Source: Rhizobium sp. SG_E_25_P2
GTDB lineage: Bacteria; Pseudomonadota; Alphaproteobacteria; Rhizobiales; Rhizobiaceae
Reading direction: 5' to 3'
DNA length: 64,000 nucleotides
NCBI RefSeq assembly: GCF_029892285.1
Contig: NZ_JARXVM010000011.1
Span: 124,001-188,000, forward strand
How positions within the stretch are numbered: position 1 is the stretch's first letter; each line of letters starts with the position of its first letter. Below the pieces are notes generated by a model. That model had not been told where the DNA came from. It worked only from the letters and a program-made list of their open reading frames with translations, and searched no databases. A program made the translations under genes and the position numbers. Positions 8,038-17,558 of the stretch are shown in pieces.

Positions 8038-11000
8038 GTGCTCGCCCGCCTGTTCATCGTCGTCGGAAGCCTGGTGGCCGCAGCGCTGTTTTCAGCGCTG
8101 ATCGCCCCCTATTTCGTCGACTGGACCAATTTTCGGCAAGACTTCGAAAATCAGGCGAGCCGCATCATCGGCAAGAAAGTGGTGGTGCATGGTTCGGTCG
8201 ACGCGCGCCTCCTGCCCTTCCCCTCGGTGACGCTGACCGATGTCCGCGTCGGCGAGGATGGCCAGGGCGGCGCACTCGTTTCCGCCCGGAGTTTTTCGAT
8301 GGAGACCGAGCTCGCGCCCTTCCTGAGTGGCGAAGCGCTGATCTACAATATGCGCATCGACCAGCCCAAGGTAACGCTGAAGCTCGGCGCGGACGGCGCG
8401 CTCGATTGGGTCAAGACCGGCGAGCCGCGCATTCCCGCCGCCAGCGTCGTGCTGGAGAAAGTACAGGTCGCCGATGGCGAGGTGGTGTTCATCGACGAAC
8501 AGACCGGCCGCACGCGCAAACTGACCGGCCTTGATCTCGATCTTTCGGCCAAGACGCTCGCCGGCCCGTGGAAAATGGCTGGAACCGGCGCGCTCGACGG
8601 CCAGCGCGGCAGTTTCACGCTCGCCACCAATGTGCCGGAAAATGACAAGGTCTTCCTCAAACTGCGGCTTATGCCCCAGAGCCCGGCGATCGCGGCGGAG
8701 ATGGAAGGGCTAATCGGGCTCAAGGATTTGCGCCCCGAATATGCCGGCTCCTTCCGCCTGCGCCGGCAACTGGCCTCCGAACGCGAGGGCGGCGAGACTG
8801 CGGACGCGCTTTCCGCGTCGGCTCCGCGCATCCAGGGCGATTTCCGGCTCAACAATGACCGTATCCGCATCGACAAATACCAGTTCAGCATGGGTCCTGT
8901 CGACGATCCCTATACCGTAACCGGCGAAGCGACCATCGACGCCGGCCGCAATCCGGAATTCCTGCTGACGGCGGCGGGCCAGCAGGTCGACATGACCCGG
9001 ATCGGCGGCGGCGAAGGCGAGAGCGCGGCGCTGCCGCTCAAGGACCGCCTGCGCGCCTTCCTGGCGCTGGCCGGCGATATTCCGGTGCCGCCGATGCCGG
9101 GCCGGGCGGAAATCACCCTTCCCGCGCTGATCGCCGACGACACCGTCATCCGCAACATCACGCTGAAGACCCGCCCCACCGGCGATGGCTGGATTATCGA
9201 CCAGGCGGAAGCCGAACTGCCGGGCCGCACGCGGTTATCGGCCAAGGGCAAGCTGACGCTGGCCGCCGCCCAGGGCTTCCAGGGCCAATTGCTGCTCGCC
9301 TCCAATCAGCCTTCGGGTTTCGCCGAATGGGTGACCGGCGAAACGCCCGACGCGATCCGCCGCCTGAAAACCGCAGGCTTCTCCGCCAATGTCAGTCTCA
9401 CACCGGACCTGCAACGATTCGAGAATCTTGAGATCGTCTTCGGCGATGCGCGCCTGACCGGGCGTCTCGAACATGAAATGAACGACGGCGAACAGCCGGC
9501 ATTGTCGACGGAACTGTCCGGCAATGATTTCGATCTCGACACGATGACAGCCTTGGCCGGCCTGCTGACCGGCGAAACCCAAACGGCGGATCTGCTCGAT
9601 CACCGGATCGGTGCCCGGCTGAAATTCGACCATTTTTCCGGTCTGGGCCTCGAAGCGCGCGACTTGGACGCCGCCATTTCGCTGTCGCAAGGCGCGCTCA
9701 CCGATGCGCGCGTCACGCTCGGTGATTTTTATGGCGCCCAGATCGGCGTCCAGGGCGGCTTTGATCGCCTGGCGGAACGCCCCAGTGGGACGGCGCGCGT
9801 CAGCATGAAGTCCGAGGATCCATCCCGCCTCTTTGCATTGATGGCGGAGCGGCTGCCCGGCCATCCGGCGCTCGCGCGCCTCGCCGGCAATGCCGGCTAT
9901 TACGCGGGCTCCGATTTTCGAATCGATCTTTCAGTCGGCAAGGGCGACTGGCCGATCGAGGCGACGCTCTCCGGCATTGCTCACGGCAGCCGCATGAGCG
10001 CGCGGCTCGCGGCCCAGAGCCTCGACCTCGCCAATTCCGGCGGCCTGACGCTCGACGCCACGATCGAGAATCCCGACGCCTGGGTCTTGCTTGGACAGGC
10101 CGGACTCAAGACTCTGCCGATCGACGCCGATCAGGATGGGCTCCTCACTCTCAAGATCAATCAGCCCGCCGAAGCCGATCCACAGATCAATCTCGCTTTT
10201 TCGTCGGGCACCACCGATCTCAGCATCACCGGCCAGACGGCGCTGGAGGCGGGCCGGTTCCTGTCCGGCTCCTATGCGCTCAGCCTCGATAGCGGCGATA
10301 TCGCCCCCTATCTCGCCATGAACGGCCTGGCTTTGCCGCGGTTGATCGAGGGGCTGCCCTTCTCGCTGACGGCCAATATCTATTCGGAGAAGGACGCAGT
10401 CGCGTTCGAAAGCGTGGCCGGCAAAGCGGACGGAAACGTGTTTTCCGGTGCAGCCAGTCTCGATCGCACCCAGTCTGCGCCGCGGCTGGGCGGAGAATTT
10501 TCCGTCGACGCCGTGGATTTCGGCTGGCTGGCGGAAACGGTCTACGGCCCGCTCTTCGACCTTTCCGGCGATCTGTCCGCCGCCCCGCTGCCCAAGCGGC
10601 CGGTGACGCCGTTCAATGTCAGCCTCGGCTTGACGGCCAAGACGATGCGCATCGGATCTCTGGCCTCGATTGGCGACTTCTCCAGCCGGTTGACGATGGA
10701 GCCTGGCCGGCTGGCGCTGTCGGGCGCCAGGGGAACACTGCTTGGCGGAAAGTTCAGCGGGCAGGCCGAACTCGGCGACACCGAGGGATCGGGCTATCTC
10801 CGCGCCCGCCTCTCCGTCGACGACGCCGATCTCAAGACCGGCTTCTGGCGCTTCGCCGGCCAGCCGGTCGCAACCGCGCGCGCCGATCTCGCCATGACCC
10901 TGGACGCGGCAGGCGACGATCCCAGGGCGCTCTTGGACGGCGCCACCGGCTCGGGCGCGCTGACGCTGAACGGCGTCACGCTCAACGGTTTGAACGCCGC

Positions 11001-11643
11001 AGCCCTGCCGAGCCTGCTGTCGGGCGCGGACCGGATCGACGGCGAATTCACCGAAACCGCGCTGCGCCCGCTGATCGAGACGGCGCTGTTTTCCGGCGCG
11101 ATCAAGGCGAACACGCTCGAAATCCCCTTCGCCATCGCGGGCTCACGACTGCGCGCCGACAAGGTGACCGGTGTGATGGCCAATGGCGCGCGGCTCGACG
11201 CGCAAGGCGCGATCGGATTGGCCGACGGCGCGCTCGACGGACAACTGACCCTCGCCTATGATCCGGGCGACGAGCGCATGAGCGGCGCCGACCCTTCGGT
11301 GACGCTGACTTTCCAGGGACCGTTCGCCGCGCCGGAGCGCAAGGCGGACATCACCGCCATGAGCAATTTCCTGTCGCTCCGAAAATTCGAACAAGAACGC
11401 CGGCGGGTCGAAATCCTGCAGGCCACCATGCAGGAAAAGCAGCGGTTGCGCCGGGAAACCATGCTGTGGAAAGCCAGGGACGCCGAGCGCGAGAGGTTGC
11501 GCCTGAAGGCGCTCGATGAAGCGCGATTGCTGCGCGAACAGCAGGAAGCGCTCGCGCGCCTCGCCCGCGAGGAAGAAGAGCGGCGCCAGGCAGAGAAAGC
11601 GCTGGGGAATAGTCTCAATAGTGGTCAGCCGGCGGCGCAGTGA
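8038..11643 (+). CDS. Large AsmA-like envelope protein
   Basis: 1201 residues. AsmA-like proteins are inner-membrane anchored, extend through the periplasm and are linked to outer-membrane lipid transport or assembly. One N-terminal membrane segment (residues 3-24), then FVDWTNFRQDFENQASRIIG and VHGSVDARLLPFPSVTLTDVRVG, which are hallmark AsmA N-terminal phrases. A long repetitive beta-rich body follows, with the AsmA C-terminal domain near residues 900-1110 and a charged coiled coil from about residue 1115 to the end. GTG start at 8038 with GAGGAAG ahead. Monocistronic; the 111-bp upstream gap contains TACAAT. Confidence 0.85.
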   Translation: MLARLFIVVGSLVAAALFSALIAPYFVDWTNFRQDFENQASRIIGKKVVVHGSVDARLLPFPSVTLTDVRVGEDGQGGALVSARSFSMETELAPFLSGEALIYNMRIDQPKVTLKLGADGALDWVKTGEPRIPAASVVLEKVQVADGEVVFIDEQTGRTRKLTGLDLDLSAKTLAGPWKMAGTGALDGQRGSFTLATNVPENDKVFLKLRLMPQSPAIAAEMEGLIGLKDLRPEYAGSFRLRRQLASEREGGETADALSASAPRIQGDFRLNNDRIRIDKYQFSMGPVDDPYTVTGEATIDAGRNPEFLLTAAGQQVDMTRIGGGEGESAALPLKDRLRAFLALAGDIPVPPMPGRAEITLPALIADDTVIRNITLKTRPTGDGWIIDQAEAELPGRTRLSAKGKLTLAAAQGFQGQLLLASNQPSGFAEWVTGETPDAIRRLKTAGFSANVSLTPDLQRFENLEIVFGDARLTGRLEHEMNDGEQPALSTELSGNDFDLDTMTALAGLLTGETQTADLLDHRIGARLKFDHFSGLGLEARDLDAAISLSQGALTDARVTLGDFYGAQIGVQGGFDRLAERPSGTARVSMKSEDPSRLFALMAERLPGHPALARLAGNAGYYAGSDFRIDLSVGKGDWPIEATLSGIAHGSRMSARLAAQSLDLANSGGLTLDATIENPDAWVLLGQAGLKTLPIDADQDGLLTLKINQPAEADPQINLAFSSGTTDLSITGQTALEAGRFLSGSYALSLDSGDIAPYLAMNGLALPRLIEGLPFSLTANIYSEKDAVAFESVAGKADGNVFSGAASLDRTQSAPRLGGEFSVDAVDFGWLAETVYGPLFDLSGDLSAAPLPKRPVTPFNVSLGLTAKTMRIGSLASIGDFSSRLTMEPGRLALSGARGTLLGGKFSGQAELGDTEGSGYLRARLSVDDADLKTGFWRFAGQPVATARADLAMTLDAAGDDPRALLDGATGSGALTLNGVTLNGLNAAALPSLLSGADRIDGEFTETALRPLIETALFSGAIKANTLEIPFAIAGSRLRADKVTGVMANGARLDAQGAIGLADGALDGQLTLAYDPGDERMSGADPSVTLTFQGPFAAPERKADITAMSNFLSLRKFEQERRRVEILQATMQEKQRLRRETMLWKARDAERERLRLKALDEARLLREQQEALARLAREEEERRQAEKALGNSLNSGQPAAQ

Positions 11644-11694
11644 AGTTTCGTCGGACGCCCCGCCTTAAAGGACGGAGCCATCGCTCATCGGGCG

Positions 11695-11925
11695 TCAACC
11701 GACCGGCGCCTCTTCGGCGCGCGCCCTGACCGCTCTCAACACATAGACGCGAAGCGCCGAGGAGAGATTGTCGCCCTCCTCGCGGCCCTCGTCGACATCG
11801 GCGATGAGGCTGGCCAGCGACAGGCCGCGCTCGGCGGCGATGGCGCGAAGCTCCGCGTGAAACTCCTCCTCCAGCGAAAAGGAGGTGCGGTGGCCATTCA
11901 GCGTCACCGAACATTTGCGGATCAT
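11695..11925 (-). CDS. Ribbon-helix-helix domain protein
   Basis: 76 residues, starting 12 bp after the RND permease stop on the same strand. Contains the pattern CSVTLNGHRTSFSLEEEFHAELRAIAAERGLSLASLI typical of the RHH_4 type of ribbon-helix-helix proteins (a strand, then two helices). Such proteins bind DNA as dimers; here it could autoregulate the efflux operon, which is inference from position only. A tail of about 25 residues follows the domain. Confidence 0.7.
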   Translation of the reverse strand: MIRKCSVTLNGHRTSFSLEEEFHAELRAIAAERGLSLASLIADVDEGREEGDNLSSALRVYVLRAVRARAEEAPVG

Positions 11926-11937
11926 AGACGCCTCCGG

Positions 11938-14900
11938 TCACTCCGCCGCAAGCGGCATGTCGTCAAGGTCGCGGACTTCGGCCTCGCTCATTTCCCGCGC
12001 CAGCCTTTCCTCTTCATGCGCATGCGGCTTGGTGAGGCCAGCAATCAGCAGATAGGCGACGGGCGTGATATAGAGCGTGACGAGCGTGGCGAGCCCCAGA
12101 CCGCCGACAATGACCCAACCGAGCGCCACGCGGGCTTCCGCGCCCGCGCCCACGGCGAGCGTCAGCGGCACGCCGCCGAGCACGGTGGCGATCATCGTCA
12201 TCATCACCGGACGCAGGCGGATGCGGCAGGCGTTGCGGATCGCGTCGCCCACCGATTGGCCTTCGTCGCGCAGCTGATTGGCGAATTCGACGATCAGGAT
12301 GCCGTTCTTGGCCATGATGCCGACCAGCAGCACCAGGCCGATCTGGCTGTAGATATTGATGCTCTGGCCGGTGATCGCCATGGCGAACACCGCGCAGGCC
12401 AGCCCCAGCGGCACGGTCGCCATGATGATCAGCGCCGACAGGAAGCTTTCGAACTGCGCCGCCAGCACCAGGAAGATGATCACCAGCGCAAAACCGAACA
12501 CCATCGCCATGCCAGAGGAATTGTCGCCGAGCGTCGCCGCCTCGGACAGCGGCAGAAGCGTAACGCCATCCGGCAGCGTCTTCGCCGCGATCGTCTCCGC
12601 CAGCGCCAGCGCGTCGCCGAGGCCGAAATCGCCCTTGGGGCTCGCGGTGATGCTCACGGCCCGGCTCTGGTTCTCGCGGGCGAGCTGCGGCGGGATCGAG
12701 CGCTCGCTCAGCGTGGCGACGGTCGACAGCGGCACGAACTTGCCGTCCGATGTTTTCAGGAAGATGTTTTCGAGATCCTGCGGATCGTTGACCGGGTTGC
12801 TCGACGACGTCAGGAACAGGCCAATGCGCCGGCCATCGAGAAAGACGTCGCCGATACTGTCGCCGCTGAGCAGCGCTTGCAGGGCCGAGGCGAGTCCATT
12901 GATGTCGACGCCGATATCGGCGGCGCGTTCACGGTCGATATTCACCGAAATCTGCGCCTGAGTAGGGTCAGCGTCCAACCGCACCAGTTCAAAACGGCCG
13001 GTGGCGTTCAGCGCGTCGATCATTTTGGCCGCGGCAGCGTAAAGCGCGTCGTAATCATTGCCGGTCAGCGCGAAATTGAGGCCGCCGCCCGCGCCGCGAA
13101 TGCCAAGACTGTTCGGCTGGATGATATTGGCCTGCAGCGCCGGCGCAACCCGCAGCGCCGCGCGCACGTCGTCGGAAATCTCGGCCTGACTGCGCACCCG
13201 CTTTTCCCAGGGCGCGAGCGTCAGCACCATGAAGCCGGAATTGGCGTTGCCGCCCTGCCCCGAAATGACGAACATGTTGACGACTTCGCCGGCATCGACC
13301 AAGGGCTGCAATTCCGCCTGCACCCGGCGCAGTTGCTCCTCGGTATAAGCAAGGCTCGATCCCTGCGGCGTCTGCGCCCGCACCAGCACCGTGGCGCGGT
13401 CCTCGCGCGGGGTTAGCTCCTGCGGCAGCGCGAAAAAGGTCACGGCGGCGGCGAAGGAAAACAGCAGCGACAGCGCGATCACCGGTCCGGGCGCGGCCAG
13501 CATCACCGCCAATGATTTCTCATAGGCATAGGCGAAACCGCGGCCGAACGCGCCGATCAGTCCGCCGCTGCCGCCATGCTCGACATCCTGCGCGCCGATG
13601 AAGCGTGAGGCCAACATGGGGCAGAGCGTCAACGCCACCACGCCCGACAGCATCACGGCAATGGCGAGCGCGAAGCCGAATTCGCGGAATAGACCGCCAG
13701 CCTGGCCGGGCAGAAAAGCGAGCGGCACGAAGACGGCGGCGAGCGTGATCGTCGTCGCCACCACGGCGAAGAACACCTGCTGGGTGCCGAGCACGGCGGC
13801 GGCGCGCGGGCCCATGCCCTGGGCGCGGAAGCGCACGATGTTTTCGAGCACGACGATCGCGTCGTCCACCACCATGCCGGTGGCGAGCACGATGGCCAGC
13901 AGCGTCAGGATATTGATGGAGAAGCCGGCGAGATAGAGCGCAGCCAGCGTGCCGATCAGCGCCACCGGCATGGTGATGGTCGGGATCAGCGTCGCCGACA
14001 GGCTGCGCAGGAAGAGATAGATCACCGCCACCACGATGACCACAGCCAACACCAGCGACACCACCACTTCGTGAATGGCGCCGCGAATGAAGTTGGCGTC
14101 GTCGGAGGTGACACGGATCGTCATGCCCTCAGGCAAGGTCTTGGAAATCTCGGCGACGGCGGCGCGAATGCCCTGGGAAATGTCGAGCGTATTGGATTGC
14201 GCCTGTCGGATGATGCCGAGACCGACGCCCGGCGCGCCGTTGGAGCGCAGCGAGGATGTCCCCTCTTCCGCTCCGAGCGAGACATCCGCGACATCGCCGA
14301 GCCGCACTCGTCCGGAGATGATCAGTCGCTCGAACGCCTCCGGCGTGGTGATGTCGGAGGTGGCGCGCACGACGATATCGGTCTGGGCGCTTTCGATCGA
14401 GCCCGCCGGAACGTCGAGCGCGGCGGTCGACAGCGCATTGCGGATATCGGCAATGGTCAGGCCACGGCTGGCGAGCTTGGCCTGGTTGATGTCGATGCGG
14501 AAGGCCTTTTCGCGTTCGCCGTAATATTGCAGATCGGCGACGCCTTCGACGGTAGCGAGCCTGGGCTCGATCTTGTCTTCGATATAGACGGTGAGATCCT
14601 CGGGCCGCATGGTGGTCGAGGTGACCGCGAGCCGCATGACCGGCTGGGAATCCGCATCCGCCTTGATGATGCGCGGAGCGGTCACATCTTCCGGCAGCGT
14701 GTCGTTGACGCGACCGAGCGCGTCGCGAACGTCAGCCGCAGCGGCGGCAAGATCGGTGGTGTCGGAGAATTCGAGCGTCACGCGGCTGGAGCCGAAGGCG
14801 GAGACGGAGGACACGGATTTCAGCCCCGTCACCCGCGCCACCGCCCCTTCGATGACGTCGGTGACCTCGCGGTCGATGGTCTCGGGCGAAGCGCCATCGA

Positions 14901-15075
14901 GTTCCGTGCGCACGGTGATCACGGGCTGGTCGACGGAGGGCAGTTCACGCACTTCCACACCGCTCAGCGCTGCAAGTCCCGCCACCACGATCAACGCGTT
15001 GACGACGAGCGCGAGGATCGGCCGCCGAACGAAGAGAGCAGCCGAAAAGGCCTGTTTCAGCGCGCCGCCGCTCAT
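11938..15075 (-). CDS. RND efflux permease, HAE1/AcrB-type
   Basis: 1045 residues with the RND plan: membrane helix near the N terminus, a large periplasmic loop, five helices, a second single helix and loop, five more helices. The proton-relay acidic pair is visible in ATGMVVDDAIVVLENIVRF in the fourth helix. Pumps drugs, dyes or other amphiphiles out of the inner membrane/periplasm with the adaptor upstream; an outer-membrane channel is not in the window. The frame is open further upstream, but the ATG at 15073-15075 overlaps the adaptor stop by 4 bp and gives the usual N terminus (FVRRPILALVVNALIVVAGL). Confidence 0.93.
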   Translation of the reverse strand: MSGGALKQAFSAALFVRRPILALVVNALIVVAGLAALSGVEVRELPSVDQPVITVRTELDGASPETIDREVTDVIEGAVARVTGLKSVSSVSAFGSSRVTLEFSDTTDLAAAAADVRDALGRVNDTLPEDVTAPRIIKADADSQPVMRLAVTSTTMRPEDLTVYIEDKIEPRLATVEGVADLQYYGEREKAFRIDINQAKLASRGLTIADIRNALSTAALDVPAGSIESAQTDIVVRATSDITTPEAFERLIISGRVRLGDVADVSLGAEEGTSSLRSNGAPGVGLGIIRQAQSNTLDISQGIRAAVAEISKTLPEGMTIRVTSDDANFIRGAIHEVVVSLVLAVVIVVAVIYLFLRSLSATLIPTITMPVALIGTLAALYLAGFSINILTLLAIVLATGMVVDDAIVVLENIVRFRAQGMGPRAAAVLGTQQVFFAVVATTITLAAVFVPLAFLPGQAGGLFREFGFALAIAVMLSGVVALTLCPMLASRFIGAQDVEHGGSGGLIGAFGRGFAYAYEKSLAVMLAAPGPVIALSLLFSFAAAVTFFALPQELTPREDRATVLVRAQTPQGSSLAYTEEQLRRVQAELQPLVDAGEVVNMFVISGQGGNANSGFMVLTLAPWEKRVRSQAEISDDVRAALRVAPALQANIIQPNSLGIRGAGGGLNFALTGNDYDALYAAAAKMIDALNATGRFELVRLDADPTQAQISVNIDRERAADIGVDINGLASALQALLSGDSIGDVFLDGRRIGLFLTSSSNPVNDPQDLENIFLKTSDGKFVPLSTVATLSERSIPPQLARENQSRAVSITASPKGDFGLGDALALAETIAAKTLPDGVTLLPLSEAATLGDNSSGMAMVFGFALVIIFLVLAAQFESFLSALIIMATVPLGLACAVFAMAITGQSINIYSQIGLVLLVGIMAKNGILIVEFANQLRDEGQSVGDAIRNACRIRLRPVMMTMIATVLGGVPLTLAVGAGAEARVALGWVIVGGLGLATLVTLYITPVAYLLIAGLTKPHAHEEERLAREMSEAEVRDLDDMPLAAE

Positions 15076-16247
15076 GGCTTCACCGCCGGCGCCGCATCGG
15101 CCACTTTGTCGGCGTCCTTTTTCTTTTCGCCGAAGATCTGAACCTCGGCGCCGTTGCGCAGCCGCTGCAGGCCCTCGGTGACGATCATCTCGCCGACGGC
15201 GAGCTTGGCGTCGACCAGAACGCGATCCGGATTGCGCTCGATCACGGCGGCGGCCACGCGCTCGACCTTGTGATCCCGAACGCGCCACACGAAGGAACCC
15301 TGGCTATCCCATTGCACCGACAGCGGGTTAACGCTCGGCCAACGGTCGCCGCCCAGCGCCAGCATCACCTCGAAGGATTGCCCAGCCCGCAATTCATCGC
15401 CGTCATTGGCGATCTCGGCGCGCAGATGGATGGTGCGGCTAGCGGGATCGATACGGTTGTCAATCGCCGCGATCTTGCCGGTATAACTCTTGCCGGGACG
15501 GGCGATCGGCTGGGCGGACACTTCCTGCCCCTCCTCGATCAGGCCCGCAAAGCGTTCGGGCGCCCAGAAATCGACGAGAAGCCGTGAGCGATCGTCGACG
15601 GTCACGATCTGCGTGGCCGAGGTGACGTAGTCACCCTGGGTGATATTGACGATGCCGGCGACGCCGTCGATCGGCGAGCGTATCAGCCGCCGTTCGAGAT
15701 TGAGTTCGGCGCCGGCGACGGCGAGACGCGCGGTTTCCACCCCCGCTTCCGCCACCTGCAGATCGGCGCCTGAGACGATCTTCTTGAGGTCGCGGTTGCG
15801 GGTCAGCGTCGTCTCGGCGCTTTTGAGTTCCACCTTGGCGCGGTCGAGCGCGATCTTCTCGACCTCGTCGTCGAGCCTCGCGACGACCTGACCCTGTTTG
15901 ACGCGGTCGCCGGCATTCACCATCACTTCGGCAATCTGGCCCGACACGAACGGCGTCACCGCCACCGAGCGAATGGCGTCGCCATCGCCGAGCGCATTCA
16001 GCCGATCATTGACCCGGCCCTCGCCGGCGGGCTCCACCACCACGACCAGCGGTCCCTGATTGCGGCGGCGATTGTTGGATTGGGCCGGCTGCGCATCCGG
16101 CTCCTCACGCGCCACCAGAGCGATCACTGGATCGGGCACGCCGATCGAGCGGGCAAGCGACGCCGATCCCGGCATGAAATGCATCAGGATCAACGCGCCC
16201 ACCACGAAAAAAATGAGGCCGGTGAGGATCTGGACGAGGTATCGCAT
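15072..16247 (-). CDS. RND efflux periplasmic adaptor (HlyD/AcrA-type)
   Basis: 391 residues. N-terminal membrane anchor (residues 4-26), then the split biotinyl-lipoyl domain: VTPFVSGQIAEVMVNAGDRVKQGQVVARLD in the first half and RLIRSPIDGVAGIVNITQGDYV in the second, separated by a coiled-coil hairpin. Beta-barrel and membrane-proximal domains follow. A Lys/Ala/Asp-rich tail ends the protein. First gene of the adaptor-permease-RHH operon. It lacks a lipobox, unlike AcrA. Confidence 0.92.
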   Translation of the reverse strand: MRYLVQILTGLIFFVVGALILMHFMPGSASLARSIGVPDPVIALVAREEPDAQPAQSNNRRRNQGPLVVVVEPAGEGRVNDRLNALGDGDAIRSVAVTPFVSGQIAEVMVNAGDRVKQGQVVARLDDEVEKIALDRAKVELKSAETTLTRNRDLKKIVSGADLQVAEAGVETARLAVAGAELNLERRLIRSPIDGVAGIVNITQGDYVTSATQIVTVDDRSRLLVDFWAPERFAGLIEEGQEVSAQPIARPGKSYTGKIAAIDNRIDPASRTIHLRAEIANDGDELRAGQSFEVMLALGGDRWPSVNPLSVQWDSQGSFVWRVRDHKVERVAAAVIERNPDRVLVDAKLAVGEMIVTEGLQRLRNGAEVQIFGEKKKDADKVADAAPAVKP

Positions 16248-16383
16248 TCATATCTCCAGTCTTGCGCCGAGTAGTGTTTACGACTTCCGAAACTCCCCGG
16301 ATCTGCTTATCCGCAATTCGGTCCATCGCCACAAGATCGCCCGCCGCAAATGACGCAATTGTAATGATCGGGATCGGCCCGGC

Positions 16384-16412
16384 TTGACAAAGTCCATCAA
16401 TGGGAGATTTTT
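16384..16412 (+). promoter_or_regulatory. Possible promoter for adenosine deaminase
   Basis: TTGACA at 16384-16389 and a weak ATTTTT 17 bp further on, about 45 bp before the add start. The -35 is good and the -10 poor. Confidence 0.35.
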
Positions 16413-16454
16413 TAGGCAAGGTGAATTTTAGCCCAGATTTCGAGCAGGATACGC

Positions 16455-17504
16455 ATGTTGACAGCCCACGAATTTCTCCACCGCCTGCCAAAGATGGAAA
16501 TGCATCTTCACCTGGAAGGTTCGATCCGGCCGGGCACGGCGGCGGATCTGGCCCATCAAAACAACGTGAAGCTACCGCCGCATGACAGGGTCGAGGATCT
16601 TTATCACTATAATGACCTCAAGGAGTTCCTCGACATCTACACCGCCGTCTCCGACAGCGTGCTCAGTGCGGACGACTTCAGGCGCATCACCTATGAAATG
16701 CTGGAAAGTTGTGCGGCCAACACTGCGCGCTATGTCGAATTCTTTTTTTCGCCGCAGGTGCATTTCGTCCATGGCGTGACGTTCGACACGATGATCGATG
16801 GCGTCATCGCCGGCATGGATGACGCAAAGGCCGATTTCGGCGTCGACAGCCGCATCATCCCTGGCGTCAATCGCGAACTCGGCCCCAAAGCCGGAGAAGA
16901 ACTTCTCGACATGATCCTGGCGCGCAAGGAGGAGCGGCTGATCGGCATCGGCCTCGATTTTCTCGAAGCGCCTTTTCCGCCCGAACCCTATGCCGATCTC
17001 TTCGCCCGCGCCCGCAAGGCCGGGCTGAAGGTCACGGCGCATGCCGGCGAAAGCGGTCCCGCCGCCCATATTGCCGGCTCAATCGACGCGCTCGGCGTCA
17101 GGCGGATTGATCACGGCTATCATGTGGTGACCGATGAGGCGCTCATGCGCCGCTGCCGGGATGAAGGCATCCTCTTCACCTGCTGCCCTTCCACCGCCGC
17201 TGTCACCTCGCCCTGGACGGTCCTGGACGCCGAACATCCCATTCGCCGCATGGCCGATTTCGGGCTCAAGGTGACGATCAACTCCGACGACCCGCCGATG
17301 TTTTCCACCGATCTCGGCGAGGAATATCGCAAGGCGCATGATCTCCTGGGCTTTTCGCCCGACATGCTGCGCCGCTCCATTCTCGACGGCATCGAGGGCA
17401 GTTGGCTCGACGACGGCGAAAAACGGACGCTGGCCACCGCCTGGGCTGCGGAAATCGACGCGCTGATCGCGGAATTTCAGCCAATCCCCTCCCGTTTGGC
17501 ATGA
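16455..17504 (+). CDS. add: Adenosine deaminase
   Basis: 349 residues. Hydrolyses adenosine to inosine in purine salvage. Zinc and catalytic motifs are all present: MHLHLEGS near residue 16, HAGESGP in the middle (around residue 197), IDHGYHVV (around 219) and NSDDPPMF (around 276). Length is typical. ATG start at 16455. The next gene, the helicase, starts 54 bp later on the same strand. A related enzyme, adenine deaminase, shares these motifs, so adenine as substrate is not excluded. Confidence 0.88.
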   Translation: MLTAHEFLHRLPKMEMHLHLEGSIRPGTAADLAHQNNVKLPPHDRVEDLYHYNDLKEFLDIYTAVSDSVLSADDFRRITYEMLESCAANTARYVEFFFSPQVHFVHGVTFDTMIDGVIAGMDDAKADFGVDSRIIPGVNRELGPKAGEELLDMILARKEERLIGIGLDFLEAPFPPEPYADLFARARKAGLKVTAHAGESGPAAHIAGSIDALGVRRIDHGYHVVTDEALMRRCRDEGILFTCCPSTAAVTSPWTVLDAEHPIRRMADFGLKVTINSDDPPMFSTDLGEEYRKAHDLLGFSPDMLRRSILDGIEGSWLDDGEKRTLATAWAAEIDALIAEFQPIPSRLA

Positions 17505-17558
17505 ACAAAGCGGAAACTGTCGCTGGCCATCGGCAGCCGAATCACTACATTAGGCGGC

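Noticed and set aside
11857-13416. 519-residue open frame antisense to the RND permease
   Set aside because: Arg/His/Gln-rich sequence with no domain, opposite a well-defined permease.
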